Positions 8,297 through 17,211 of a DNA stretch of 64,000 nucleotides are shown piece after piece. The notes below the pieces were generated by a model, which had not been told where the DNA came from, did no database searches, and saw only the letters and a list, made by a program, of their open reading frames with translations. The stretch's first letter is position 1. Every line of letters begins with the position of its first letter. Made by a program: the position numbers and the translations under genes. The stretch covers positions 62,001 to 126,000 of the forward strand of contig NZ_AP026442.1 in NCBI RefSeq assembly GCF_027923705.1. Reading direction: 5' to 3'. The DNA comes from Cellulomonas sp. NTE-D12. GTDB taxonomy: Bacteria > Actinomycetota > Actinomycetes > Actinomycetales > Cellulomonadaceae.

Positions 8297-9357
8297 AGCG
8301 AGTGCACCAGCTCGACCAGCCTGGTCAGCACGTCGGGATCGGTGTCCGGCGGCACACCGTGACCGAGGTTGACCACGTGCGCCGGTGCCACCGACCCGCG
8401 CTCCACCACGTCCCGCACGTGCGCCTCGAGCACCTCCCACGGCGCCGCGAGCATCGCGGGGTCCACGTTCCCCTGCAGCGGCGTACGACCGCCCAGCCGC
8501 CAGCTCGCCTCGTCCAGCGGCACCCGGTAGTCCACGCCCATCACGTCGGCACCGGCGTCCCGCATCGCCACGAGCAGCTCGCCGGTGGCGACCCCGAAGT
8601 GCACGGCACGCACGCCGAGCTCCCGCACGCCGGCCAGCACCCGTGCCGAGGCGGGCACCACGTGCTGCGTGTAGTCGGTCAGCGACAGCGACCCCGCCCA
8701 GGAGTCGAACAGCTGCGCCGCCGACGCCCCGGCACGCACCTGCGCCTGCAGGAAGGCCCCGGTCACGTCCGCCGCCCAGCTCATCAGCGCGTGCCACGCG
8801 GCCGGGTCGGAGTGCATCAGCCGGCGGGCGCCCAGGTGGTCGCGGGATGCCCGGCCCTCGACGAGGTACGCGGCCAGCGTGAAGGGTGCGCCGGCGAACC
8901 CGATCAGCGGGGTGTCGCCCAGGGCGGCCACCGCGGCGCGTACCCCGGCGGTGACCGGGGCGGACCGCTCGTCGTCCAGCGGGCCCAGGTCGCGCAGCCG
9001 GGCGACGTCGTCGAGCGTCCGCACGGGCGAGGCGAACACGGGCCCCACCCCCGGCTCGATCTTCACGTCGACGCCGAGCAGCGCCATGGGCACGACGATG
9101 TCCGAGAAGAAGATCGCCGCGTCGACGCCGTGCCGGCGCACCGGCTGCAGCGTCAGCTCCGCCGCGAGGTCCGGGTCCAGGCACGAGTCGAGCATCGCGA
9201 CGCCCGCGCGCGAGGCCCGGTACTCCGGCAGCGACCGTCCCGCCTGGCGCATGAACCACACCGGCAACCGCCGTGGCCGGTGCCCGGAATACGCGCTGAC
9301 CAGGGGAGAATTGGCGGTGCGGCCGGTACGCAGAGGGTGGTCCTCGGGAAGGGTCAC
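8293..9357 (-). CDS. hemE: Uroporphyrinogen decarboxylase
   Basis: Decarboxylates uroporphyrinogen III to coproporphyrinogen III; 354 residues. The signature LPVWFMRQAGRSLPEYR (31-47) carries the substrate-binding arginines R37 and R41. GFAGAPFTLAAYLVEG, FDSWAGSLS and NLGHGVPPDTDP follow in the usual order. It is the first gene of the leftward heme operon, coupled to hemY by GTGA. Its start lies only 45 bp from the start of hemA on the other strand. Confidence 0.97.
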   Translation of the reverse strand: MTLPEDHPLRTGRTANSPLVSAYSGHRPRRLPVWFMRQAGRSLPEYRASRAGVAMLDSCLDPDLAAELTLQPVRRHGVDAAIFFSDIVVPMALLGVDVKIEPGVGPVFASPVRTLDDVARLRDLGPLDDERSAPVTAGVRAAVAALGDTPLIGFAGAPFTLAAYLVEGRASRDHLGARRLMHSDPAAWHALMSWAADVTGAFLQAQVRAGASAAQLFDSWAGSLSLTDYTQHVVPASARVLAGVRELGVRAVHFGVATGELLVAMRDAGADVMGVDYRVPLDEASWRLGGRTPLQGNVDPAMLAAPWEVLEAHVRDVVERGSVAPAHVVNLGHGVPPDTDPDVLTRLVELVHSL

Positions 9358-9402
9358 ACCGCGATTGTGCCGGACAAATGTTCGGGTGATTCAATCGGCG
9401 GC
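9358..9402. promoter_or_regulatory. Divergent hemE / hemA promoter region
   Basis: Only 45 bp separate the two start codons, so promoters for both directions must overlap here or inside the genes, and the transcripts may have very short leaders. The stretch is locally AT-richer (GATTGTGCCGGACAAATG and GTGATTCAATCG). No clear Shine-Dalgarno lies before the hemA GTG. A shared regulator binding here could switch both arms; I see no convincing palindrome. Confidence 0.4.
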
Positions 9403-10656
9403 GTGGCGCTGCTCAGCTGTGCCGCCAGCCACCACGACCTCGAGCTGTCCGCCCTGGAACGTCTGTCCACCGACTGGGCCGGCGTCGGCCCCGAGCTCGT
9501 GGCGGCGGCGGGTCCCGTCCGGGGTGCCGTGGTCCTCGCCACGTGCAACCGCTTCGAGCTGTACCTGGACGTGGACGACGAGCGGCTCGCCGAGGCCTGC
9601 GCCGCGGCGTCCGAGGCCGTCGCCGCGCGGTCCGGTCTGGCGCCGACCACCGTCCGCGGGCACCTGCGCCACCGGACCGAGACCGAGGCCGCCCAGCACC
9701 TGTTCGCCGTCGCCGCCGGGCTGGACTCGATGGTGGTCGGCGAGCGCGAGATCGCCGGACAGGTGCGGCGCGCGCTGACCCACGCGCGCCGCGAGGGGAC
9801 CACCACGTCGGTGCTGGAGCAGCTGTTCCAGCGGGCGTCGCGGGTGTCCCGTGCGGTCGAGGCGGCGACCGGGCTCGGCGGCACGGGCCGGTCCGTGGTT
9901 GGGGTCGCGCTCGACCTCGCGGCGGGCACGCTGCCCCGGCACGTGCACGACGGGGCGGCCGCCGCGGACGAGCACGTGGACTGGTCAGGGCTGCGCGTGG
10001 TGCTGGTCGGCACCGGCTCCTACGCCGGCGCCAGCCTCGCGGCACTGCGCAGCCGGGGGTGCCGGGACGTGCGGGTGTGGTCGGCCAGCGGCCGGGCACC
10101 GGCCTTCGCCGAGGCTCGCGGTGCGCACGTCGCCGACCCGGACCTGCTGTCCGAGCTCGCCCACGCCGACCTCGTCGTCGCCTGCAGCGGCACCGGCGGA
10201 CCGGTGCTGCACGGGTCGGCGCTCGCGGCCGTCCGGTCCGCCGCGGGGAACGCCGAGCCGCTGACCGTCGTGGACCTCGCGCTGCGGCACGACGTGGACC
10301 CGAGCGTGGGTGCGTTGCCCCAGGTGCACCTCGTGTCGCTGCACTCGGTCGCGGAGCACGCCCCGGCCGGCTCGGTGGCGGTCACCGAGGCCACGGAGAT
10401 GGTGGCTGCCGCCGCGGCGGAGTTCGTCGCCGAGCGCCGGGTCCGTGCCTGGGACCCCGCCGTCGTCGCCGAGCGCACGCGGGTGCTCGCGGCGACCGAG
10501 GACGACCAGGCTGCTCGCCGACGCGCCCGTGCGGCGCTGCACGGCCCGACCGTCCGTGCTCGGGAGGCTGCCCGGCGCGGCGACGTCGACGCGTACCGTC
10601 AGGCGCTCGCGGAGCTGGCCGTCGTCCAACCCGTCGTCGGCGACTCGATCGCCTGA
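9403..10656 (+). CDS. hemA: Glutamyl-tRNA reductase
   Basis: First committed step of heme synthesis: reduces glutamyl-tRNA(Glu) to glutamate-1-semialdehyde with NADPH. The GTG start gives 417 residues beginning ALLSCAASHHDLELSALERL, matching the family N-terminus; an in-frame GTG at 9367 would add 12 residues with no family match. The nucleophile is Cys48 in VLATCNRFELYLD; GLDSMVVGEREIAGQVRRA and the NADPH loop VVLVGTGSYAGASLAAL follow. The loop has GTGSYA where GAGEMG is usual. Divergent from hemE. Confidence 0.96.
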   Translation: MALLSCAASHHDLELSALERLSTDWAGVGPELVAAAGPVRGAVVLATCNRFELYLDVDDERLAEACAAASEAVAARSGLAPTTVRGHLRHRTETEAAQHLFAVAAGLDSMVVGEREIAGQVRRALTHARREGTTTSVLEQLFQRASRVSRAVEAATGLGGTGRSVVGVALDLAAGTLPRHVHDGAAAADEHVDWSGLRVVLVGTGSYAGASLAALRSRGCRDVRVWSASGRAPAFAEARGAHVADPDLLSELAHADLVVACSGTGGPVLHGSALAAVRSAAGNAEPLTVVDLALRHDVDPSVGALPQVHLVSLHSVAEHAPAGSVAVTEATEMVAAAAAEFVAERRVRAWDPAVVAERTRVLAATEDDQAARRRARAALHGPTVRAREAARRGDVDAYRQALAELAVVQPVVGDSIA

Positions 10657-10725
10657 GCCTGACGCGGCACCGCATCGGCCCTGGTCGCGGCGCCCGGAGC
10701 GCCCGGCCGCCCGCCCGACGACGGA

Positions 10726-10765
10726 CGTGCCGGGCCTGGACGGGGGGAGCGCCAGGCCCGGCACG
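10726..10765. terminator. Bidirectional hairpin terminator
   Basis: A perfect 14-bp stem, CGTGCCGGGCCTGG at 10726-10739 and its complement at 10752-10765, with a 12-nt loop. It lies between the convergent hemA and the leftward gene ending at 10811. There is no U-run on either strand, as is common for high-GC actinobacterial terminators. Confidence 0.75.
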
Positions 10766-10810
10766 CGTCCGGGGTGCTGCGCGGACCGCAGACCGCGCCG
10801 CCGGGGTCCG

Positions 10811-11695
10811 TCAGTAGTGCGCGTGGTGCTGGTAGGGGGCGCCGTAGGAGCGCTGGGGGGTCGTCGTCGGACCGGGGGCCCACGTGAGGGGCACCACCTG
10901 GTTGGTCTGCAGGTCGGTGAGCTCGGCGGCGTAGACCACTGCCTCGTACACGCCGGCCTCCACCTGCTGCAGGTGCAGCCGCTCGGCGCGGTCCATGTCG
11001 TCGCCCAGGTGGGAGATGCGGGCGACCACGTACCGCTGCGCGTCCTGCCACTGGTCCACCACGCGCACCGCGAGGCCGTTCCAGCGTGCCGTCAGGTCGA
11101 GCTCGAACAGCTCCGAGACCTCGGTGCGGGCGACGTGCCGGTACCAGCGGCCGCTCGGCGACTGGTCGAACCCGGTCTCCGCCAGCGGCGGGTTGGCCAG
11201 CGCCAGCACCACGGTGTCGTCGTCCAGCACGTCTGCCTCGAGGTACGCCGAGTGCCACTTGGCCACCGGCCCGACGCAGCGCGAGAGCGACGACAGGCCG
11301 GGCTGGCCCGGGATGCCGGGCGCCGAGGTCCAGCCGGTGCCCACGTCGCCGTACCAGGCGAGCAGCCGCGAGCTGCCGTCGGAGTACACCCGCACCAGCT
11401 CGGTGCGCGGCGGGATGCGGGAGTGCCGCAGCCACCACAGCGGGACGATGTAGCCGGGCACGTCGCGGTACTGCAGCTGCGGTGACGACTCGAAGCGGAG
11501 CAGGTCCACGTGGTCGTCGGTGGGCCGGAACGGTGAGCCGGGGTAGCCGAGCCCGTGCACCTCGAACAGCTGCGCCGGGGTGGTGGCGAACGACACGTCC
11601 GCGGCGCGCACCACGTAGCCGGCCATCCGGTCGTGACCGTTGACCAGGTGCGCGTACGACGACGCGGGTGTGACCACCTTCTGCATGAGCGTCAC
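10811..11695 (-). CDS. Uncharacterised soluble protein
   Basis: I do not recognise this 294-residue protein. It has no signal peptide or membrane segment and is rich in Trp, Tyr and Val, suggesting beta structure. Notable stretches are YVVRAADVSFATTPAQLFEVHGLGYPGSPF, VPGYIVPLWWLRHSRIPP and FELDLTARWNGLAVRVVDQW. The C-terminus is Tyr/His-rich (YGAPYQHHAHY). The GTG at 11695 is chosen for AGCAGGG 8 nt upstream; ATG 11686 and ATG 11773 are in frame. It lies downstream of purB on the same strand and converges with hemA, but no functional link is evident. Confidence 0.7.
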   Translation of the reverse strand: MTLMQKVVTPASSYAHLVNGHDRMAGYVVRAADVSFATTPAQLFEVHGLGYPGSPFRPTDDHVDLLRFESSPQLQYRDVPGYIVPLWWLRHSRIPPRTELVRVYSDGSSRLLAWYGDVGTGWTSAPGIPGQPGLSSLSRCVGPVAKWHSAYLEADVLDDDTVVLALANPPLAETGFDQSPSGRWYRHVARTEVSELFELDLTARWNGLAVRVVDQWQDAQRYVVARISHLGDDMDRAERLHLQQVEAGVYEAVVYAAELTDLQTNQVVPLTWAPGPTTTPQRSYGAPYQHHAHY

Positions 11696-11818
11696 GGGAG
11701 AACCCTGCTGCGAGATGGGGAGGAACCGGGTGAACCGGACGAGCCGTGGGCATTCTTGCCCTAACCGGCACACGTGTCCAGGTTGCGGCGCGTCGCCGCG
11801 GGAGCGCTCACACGGTCG

Positions 11819-11836
11819 GGCGACGGCGCCGTCGCC
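11819..11836. terminator. Short perfect palindrome after purB
   Basis: GGCGACGGC followed directly by its complement GCCGTCGCC, 13 nt past the purB stop. In RNA it could form a small GC hairpin ending purB transcription. The lack of a loop and of a U-run makes this only a plausible terminator. Confidence 0.35.
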
Positions 11837-11848
11837 GTCCCCCGGTCG

Positions 11849-13279
11849 TCAGTCCGTGAGGTGGTCCACCAGGTCCGCGGCGATGCCGGTGTACGACGCG
11901 GGCGTCATCGCCTGCAGTCGGGCGGCCACGTCGTCGGGCAGGCCCAGGCTGCCGATGAACTCGCGCATGTCCGCCGCCGTCAGCCGGTGCCCGCGCGTCA
12001 GCTCCTTGAGCCGCTCGTACGGGTTCTCCATGCCGGTGACGCCGGCGACCGAGGCGGCGCGCATCGCCGACTGGACCGGCTCCGCGAGCACCTCCCAGTT
12101 CTGGTCGAGCTCCGCGGCCAGCAGCGCCGGGTCGACCGCCAGCCCGCCGAGACCCCGGCGCACGTTGTCGATCGCCAGCAGGCTGTGCCCGAACGCCGGG
12201 CCGATGTTGCGCTGCGTGGTCGAGTCGGTCAGGTCCCGCTGCAGGCGGCTGGTGACCAGGGTCGCGGCGAGGGTGTCGAGCAGGGCGGAGGAGATCTCGA
12301 GGTTCGCCTCGGCGTTCTCGAACCGGATCGGGTTCACCTTGTGCGGCATCGTCGAGCTGCCGGTGGCGCCCGGGACGGGGATCTGCGTGAAGACGCCGCG
12401 GGAGATGTACGTCCACACGTCCGTCGCCAGGTTGTGCAGCACGCGGTTGAACCGGGCGACGTCCGCGTACAGCTCCGACTGCCAGTCGTGCGACTCGATC
12501 TGCGTGGTCAGCGGGTTCCAGGTCAGGCCGAGGTGCTCGACGAACGTGCGGGAGACGAGCTGCCAGTCAGCGCCCGGCACCGCGGCGGTGTGCGCGCCGT
12601 ACGTTCCGGTGGCGCCGTTGAGCTTGCCGAGGTACTCGTCGGACTCGATGCGGCGCAGCTGCCGGCGCAGGCGGTGCGCCAGCACGGCGAGCTCCTTGCC
12701 GAGCGTGGTCGGCGTGGCCGGCTGGCCGTGCGTGAGGGCCAGCATCGGCAGCGCGCGGTGCTCGGCTGCCAGGGCGGCCACCTGGTCGACGAGGTCGACG
12801 GCCGCGGGGAACCACACCTGCTGCACGGCCCCGCGCACCATCAGCGCGTAGGACAGGTTGTTCACGTCCTCGCTGGTCAGCGCGAAGTGCACCAGCTCAC
12901 CGACCGACGGCAGCACGGTGTCGGTGCCCAGCGCCTCGGGCGCTGCCGCCAGCCGCCGCTTGAGGAAGTACTCGACCGCCTTCACGTCGTGCACCGTGGT
13001 CCGCTCGATCGCGGCCAGCTCGGCGATCTCCTCGGCGCCGAAGCTGTCCACCACCCCGCGCAGGTACTCCTCCTCCGCCGGGTTGAGCGACGGGGCGCCG
13101 GGCACCACCGCGTGCGCGCACAGGTGGATCACCCACTCGACCTCGACGGCGATGCGGGCGCGGTTCAGCGCGGCCTCGGAGAGGTGGTCCACCAGGTCGG
13201 CGACGGCCGGACGGTAGCGGCCGTCCAGCGGGCCGAGGGCGATGGCAGGGGTGATGTCGGCCAGGCGCACGCGGGGCAT
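11849..13279 (-). CDS. purB: Adenylosuccinate lyase
   Basis: Cleaves SAICAR and adenylosuccinate, releasing fumarate, in purine synthesis. 476 residues. The fumarase/aspartase-superfamily signature GSSTMPHKVNPIRFEN (307-322) contains the catalytic serine loop. TSEDVNN (135-141) and LTHGQPATPTTLGKEL (182-197) supply the other active-site parts. The length and ALGPLDGRY near the N-terminus fit the longer, E. coli-type PurB. ATG 13279 places the family N-terminus at residue 1. It stands alone between unrelated genes. Confidence 0.96.
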   Translation of the reverse strand: MPRVRLADITPAIALGPLDGRYRPAVADLVDHLSEAALNRARIAVEVEWVIHLCAHAVVPGAPSLNPAEEEYLRGVVDSFGAEEIAELAAIERTTVHDVKAVEYFLKRRLAAAPEALGTDTVLPSVGELVHFALTSEDVNNLSYALMVRGAVQQVWFPAAVDLVDQVAALAAEHRALPMLALTHGQPATPTTLGKELAVLAHRLRRQLRRIESDEYLGKLNGATGTYGAHTAAVPGADWQLVSRTFVEHLGLTWNPLTTQIESHDWQSELYADVARFNRVLHNLATDVWTYISRGVFTQIPVPGATGSSTMPHKVNPIRFENAEANLEISSALLDTLAATLVTSRLQRDLTDSTTQRNIGPAFGHSLLAIDNVRRGLGGLAVDPALLAAELDQNWEVLAEPVQSAMRAASVAGVTGMENPYERLKELTRGHRLTAADMREFIGSLGLPDDVAARLQAMTPASYTGIAADLVDHLTD

Positions 13280-13472
13280 GGCAGCAGTGTCCCAGAGCGG
13301 TGGCCGACGACGGCGTGGGGTGCGGACGTCGAGACGGTGAGGCCCGTCGGACGGCTGCGACGGGGTCGTCGCCGGCGTGTCGTGCACCCACAGCCCGGAC
13401 GGCGCGCTCGTCGTCCGTGTCCTCGATGCTCGGGCGCCCGCCGCGCCCGGGGGCGTCCCTAGCGTCCCGGCC

Positions 13473-15173
13473 GTGGACATCCGAGGGGCGCAGGTGGTGC
13501 TGACGGCGGCGCAGCAGGACGTGGGGTGGGTGCGGGCGCAGGTGGCCGCCTGCCAGGGGCTGCCGTGGAGGTCGCCGGCGGCGGTCGCGTACGAGGACCA
13601 GGTCGCGGCGGCCGCTGGGGACCTCGGCCGGTGTGCCCGGGGACTCGTCACGTCGGGACATCTCGTGGCGGCCGGGCTGAACGGTGGACCCACCTGGTGC
13701 ACCTCGGACGACGGACCGGTACCGCCGGTGCCGGGCGGCGCGATCCCGCCGTCGCGCTCGACGGTGGGCGGCACCTCGGTCCGGGTGGGTGCCGACGGGG
13801 TGACCAGCGTCGACCCGCAGGCCCTGCAGACCGCCGCCGCCACGCTCACGTCGTGCGCCGAGCGCCTCGACCACGTCCACGCGTCGCTGTCCACGCTGAC
13901 GGTCGCGCTGCCGACGCCGGTGCTGGTCGACAACCACCAGCGAGCCTCGATCTGCCTCCTGCTCACCGCCCGCTGGTCGCCGTACCACCTGGCGGAGCAC
14001 CTGCGGGAGCTGGCGAAGCGGCTGCACGCCGCGGCGGAGGTGCACGCGGCCGGCGAGAGCACCGTGTCGGGGGTCGTGCGCGGGGCGGGCGCCGTCTGGG
14101 GCGGCCTCCTCGGGCTCCTGCCCGCGCCGGTGCTGGCAGTCGAGGGCGTGCTGGCAGCGGGCACCACCGCGCTCGCCGGCCTCGCCCTGGTCGGCGAGAC
14201 CGCGCGCGTCGTGGGGCCCGAGAAGGCCGCGCAGCTGGCGGCGGCGACCGGGGCCGCGGCGGCGAAGGCGGCCGTGCGCTCGGGGGCGGTCGAGGTGGCG
14301 ACGACGACCGTCTCGGCAGTCGCACGGGGGCAGGTTGGCGGCCTCCCCACGCTGCACCCGGTACCCGGTGGTGCTGCGGCGCTCGCCGGGCTGATGACCG
14401 GGCCGGCGGGCACGGCCGTGGTGACGCCCGTGGCGGCACCGGTGCCGCAGCCGGCACCGTATGGCCTGGCCGACGTGATGCAGCTGGTCGCCACCAGCTA
14501 CGGCGGCTCGGCGGCGCCGGACACCGAACCGGGCACGGTGACCATCCAGCGGCTGGACCGACCCGACGGCACGCGCTCCTGGGTGGTTGCCGTGCCCGGC
14601 ACGCAGACCATGGCGATGTCCGGGACGGTCCCCACGGACATGGGCACCAACCTGCGCCTCGAGGCGGGTCTCGCCGACACGATGACGGCCGGCGTCCTGG
14701 CCGCGATGCGGCAGGCCGGCATCCCGGCCGGCCAGCCCGTGACGCTGGTCGGCCACAGCCAGGGCGGCATGGTGGCGATGAACGTCGCGTCCCGGGCCGG
14801 CAAGGAGTTCACCGTCGGCGCGGTGGTGACCGCCGGCTCACCGGACGTGCCGGCGCAGCTGCCGTCCACCGTCCCGGTGATCCGCATGGAGCACGTGGAG
14901 GACGGCACCGCGCGGCTCGACGGAGCGCCGACCCGGGTGACGCCGCAGGTGACGGCGATCACCAGGCAGCTGGCCGACGACGGCCAGGGCACGCCGGACT
15001 GGGGCAGCGCGCACGGGATCCAGAACTACGTCGAGACCGGTCGTCGAGTGGACGAGGCGGCCGCGGAGGCGCCGGGGTCGATCCCGGGAGTCAGCGCGCT
15101 CGACGACGTGCTCGGTGGTCCAGGGACCGTCGCGACGACGTCGCAGTACGTGATCCGGCGGGAGGTGGACTGA
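13473..15173 (+). CDS. Alpha/beta-hydrolase with helical N-terminal region
   Basis: A 566-residue protein in two parts. The C-terminal part is an alpha/beta hydrolase with the nucleophile elbow VGHSQGGM (Ser429), preceded by WVVAVPGTQ and followed by VVTAGSPDVPAQ and a His in SAHGIQNYVE, resembling PGAP1/lipase-like folds. The N-terminal ~330 residues are Ala-rich helices (VLTAAQQDVGWVRAQVAACQG; LTSCAERLDHVHASLS) with a hydrophobic glycine-rich middle (GAVWGGLLGLLPAPVLAVEG). That layout resembles ESX/WXG-type helical hairpins ahead of a toxin or enzyme domain, but the WXG motif is absent. GTG 13473 gives a compact start; ATG 13377 is in frame. No signal peptide. Substrate unknown. Confidence 0.75.
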   Translation: MDIRGAQVVLTAAQQDVGWVRAQVAACQGLPWRSPAAVAYEDQVAAAAGDLGRCARGLVTSGHLVAAGLNGGPTWCTSDDGPVPPVPGGAIPPSRSTVGGTSVRVGADGVTSVDPQALQTAAATLTSCAERLDHVHASLSTLTVALPTPVLVDNHQRASICLLLTARWSPYHLAEHLRELAKRLHAAAEVHAAGESTVSGVVRGAGAVWGGLLGLLPAPVLAVEGVLAAGTTALAGLALVGETARVVGPEKAAQLAAATGAAAAKAAVRSGAVEVATTTVSAVARGQVGGLPTLHPVPGGAAALAGLMTGPAGTAVVTPVAAPVPQPAPYGLADVMQLVATSYGGSAAPDTEPGTVTIQRLDRPDGTRSWVVAVPGTQTMAMSGTVPTDMGTNLRLEAGLADTMTAGVLAAMRQAGIPAGQPVTLVGHSQGGMVAMNVASRAGKEFTVGAVVTAGSPDVPAQLPSTVPVIRMEHVEDGTARLDGAPTRVTPQVTAITRQLADDGQGTPDWGSAHGIQNYVETGRRVDEAAAEAPGSIPGVSALDDVLGGPGTVATTSQYVIRREVD

Positions 15174-15177
15174 CGGG

Positions 15178-15567
15178 TCAGTGCACGCGGCGGCGGCCGA
15201 CCACCAGGGACAGCACCCAGCTGACGATGCTGATGATCAGCGCGCCGACCACGGCCGTGCCGAAGTTGTCGACCTGCAGGCCCCACTCGGCGTGGCTGGT
15301 GATCCAGGCGGTGAGCATGAGCATCAGGGCGTTGACGACCAGCGTGAACAGGCCGAGCGTCAGCACGTACAGCGGCAGGGAGAGCATGGCCACGATCGGC
15401 TTGACGATCGCGTTGACCAGGCCGAAGACGAAGGCCACCAGCAGCAGCACGCCGACGGTGCTGCCGGTGAACCCGCCGCCGGCCACCTTCACGTGCATAC
15501 CGCTGAGCAGCTGCGTGGCCAGCCAGATCGCCACGCCGTTGATGAGGACCCGCAGCACGAAGCGCAC
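15178..15567 (-). CDS. Four-helix membrane protein, phage-holin superfamily IV type (PF04020)
   Basis: A 129-residue protein with four hydrophobic helices and short loops, starting MRFVLRVLINGVAIWLATQL. The segment VFGLVNAIVKPIVAMLSLPLYVLTLGLF is the hallmark of PF04020, a family named after a mycobacteriophage holin but widespread as chromosomal actinobacterial genes of unknown role. No phage genes are nearby, so a lysis role is not supported. It converges with the hydrolase (4-nt gap). Confidence 0.85.
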   Translation of the reverse strand: MRFVLRVLINGVAIWLATQLLSGMHVKVAGGGFTGSTVGVLLLVAFVFGLVNAIVKPIVAMLSLPLYVLTLGLFTLVVNALMLMLTAWITSHAEWGLQVDNFGTAVVGALIISIVSWVLSLVVGRRRVH

Positions 15568-15658
15568 GGTTCGATCCTGCCAGCCGGACCCGCCCGCCGA
15601 CCAGGCCTGACGTGCATCGATACCTGGTCAGCGGGTCGGACGGTCGGCCCGGCGGGCG

Positions 15659-16102
15659 TCAGCGTCCGAACTTGGCCCTCGCCTCGGGGCTCACCGGTGT
15701 GAAGCAGTTGACCAGGGTGCCGTCGGGGTCGCGCAGCAGCAGCGAGCGGTTGCCCCAAGGCATCGTCGTCGGCTCGTTGACGAAGGTGCCACCGGCGTCG
15801 GTCAGCCCGTCGTGCAGCCGTGCGTACACGGCGTCCACGTCGTCCACCAGGAACTCGACGATCGCCGTGCGGTTGTCGGCGGCGTGGACGGCACCGGGCG
15901 CGAACGCGGCGACGGTCCGTGTGCTGCCGATCGCCAGCGTGCCGGCGGGCGTGGGCAGCTCGGCGAAGTCGGGGGTCGCCCAGTGGACGGGGGTGTCGGT
16001 GACGAGCTCGTAGAACGCGGCCAGGCGGGAGACGTCGTCGGTGATCACGCGGACGGAGACGAGCGAGGCGGGACGGTGGGGAGCGGGGTCGGTCGAGGTC
16101 AT
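15659..16102 (-). CDS. VOC (glyoxalase/dioxygenase-superfamily) protein
   Basis: A 147-residue single-copy vicinal-oxygen-chelate fold. It has SVRVITDDVSRLAAFYELVTD at the start and LLLRDPDGTLVNCFTPVS at the end, the typical paired beta-alpha-beta-beta-beta modules. The metal positions are incomplete (no clear first-strand His), so it may bind ligand rather than catalyse. It is divergent from a WYL regulator only 59 bp away, an arrangement often seen for VOC genes controlled by that regulator. Confidence 0.85.
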   Translation of the reverse strand: MTSTDPAPHRPASLVSVRVITDDVSRLAAFYELVTDTPVHWATPDFAELPTPAGTLAIGSTRTVAAFAPGAVHAADNRTAIVEFLVDDVDAVYARLHDGLTDAGGTFVNEPTTMPWGNRSLLLRDPDGTLVNCFTPVSPEARAKFGR

Positions 16103-16161
16103 GCGGTGACGCTAGGACGGATACAGGACAGGATCCGCCCGGTTTACGCGAGGATGTCGGG

Positions 16162-17187
16162 GTGACCCGTCCCACTGCCCGCGTGCTGGCCCTGCTCGAG
16201 ATCCTGCAGGCCGGTGGGACGCGCACCGCCGTCGATCTGGCGGAGCGGCTCGGGGTCGACGAGCGGACCGTCCGCCGGTACGTCGAGCACCTGGTGGACC
16301 TCGGCATCCCGGTCGAGTCGGTGCGCGGCCGCTACGGCGGCATCCACCTGGTGCCGGGCTACCGGATGCCCCCGTTGATGCTGACGGACGACGAGGCGCT
16401 CGCGGTGGTCGTGGGCCTCGTCGGCTCGCGTCGGTCCGGGTCCGCGGGATCCGGCGGCGTGCCCGGCGCGAGCACCGTCGCCCGGGAGAGCGCCACCGCG
16501 AAGGTGCTGCGGGTGCTGCCGAAGACGCTCGCGCACCGGCTCGACGCCCTGCTGACCGGCGTGCGGTTCACGGCGCCGACCGGCGACCCGGCAACGGTGC
16601 AGGCCGACCACCTGCTCGTGGTGGCCGAGGCGGCGCGGGACCGTCGGCCGGTCGCCCTCGACTACACCGACTCACAGGGCCGCCGCAGCAGCCGGACGAT
16701 CCACCCGTACGGCATCGTCGCCCACGCCGGCCGGTGGTACGTGACCGCCGCCGACCCGGCGGCACCGGGCGTCCGGACGTTCCGGGTGGACCGGATCGAG
16801 GCCCTCAGCACGCTGCCGGGCTCGTTCGAGGTGCCGGAGGGGTTCGACCCCGCCGGTGCGCTGCTGCAGGCGGTGGCCGGTGCACCACGTCGGCACGCGG
16901 TCCGGCTGCGCGTCCAGGCGCCGGTGGACGCCGTGCGCGGCATGTTCCCGGCGGGCATCGCCACGCTGGACGACACGGATGACACGGACGACACGGGCTG
17001 GACGCGCGTGGTGATCCAGGTGGAGCGGCTCGACTGGGTGCCGACGGTCCTCGCGGGCGTCCCGGTGCCGGTCGTCGTCGACGGACCGGAGGAGCTCCGG
17101 CCGCTGGTTCGCGCCCTGGCGGCTCGGTTGACCGCAGCCGCAGCCCCGGCCGCAGCCACAGCCGCCGCCCCGGCCGCGGAGGGCTGA
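16162..17187 (+). CDS. HTH-11 / WYL-domain transcriptional regulator
   Basis: A 341-residue YafY-type regulator. The N-terminal winged HTH (residues 1-60) reads RVLALLEILQAGGTRTAVDLAERLGVDERTVRRYVEHL. The WYL domain follows, with YGIVAHAGRWYVTAADPAAPGVRTFRVDRIEAL. Near the C-terminus are an Asp/Thr repeat (DDTDDTDDTGW) and an Ala-rich tail that look like loop expansions. GTG start. It probably regulates the divergent VOC gene; WYL domains sense small or nucleic-acid-derived ligands, here unknown. Confidence 0.9.
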   Translation: MTRPTARVLALLEILQAGGTRTAVDLAERLGVDERTVRRYVEHLVDLGIPVESVRGRYGGIHLVPGYRMPPLMLTDDEALAVVVGLVGSRRSGSAGSGGVPGASTVARESATAKVLRVLPKTLAHRLDALLTGVRFTAPTGDPATVQADHLLVVAEAARDRRPVALDYTDSQGRRSSRTIHPYGIVAHAGRWYVTAADPAAPGVRTFRVDRIEALSTLPGSFEVPEGFDPAGALLQAVAGAPRRHAVRLRVQAPVDAVRGMFPAGIATLDDTDDTDDTGWTRVVIQVERLDWVPTVLAGVPVPVVVDGPEELRPLVRALAARLTAAAAPAAATAAAPAAEG

Positions 17188-17211
17188 CGGCGCGGTGGCA
17201 TGCTGTCCGGC

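Noticed and set aside
5045..8362. 1105-codon rightward frame opposite hemD, hemC and hemY
   Set aside because: Low-complexity Arg/Pro/Ala sequence; all three genes on the other strand have full family motifs.
9358..9402. Rex (redox) operator between hemE and hemA
   Set aside because: GATTGTGCC...AAATGTTC is only vaguely like TTGTGAA-N6-TTCACAA; arms do not pair.
15178..15567. Prophage lysis (holin) gene
   Set aside because: Only the family name is phage-derived; no other phage genes are nearby and the family is a common chromosomal membrane protein.
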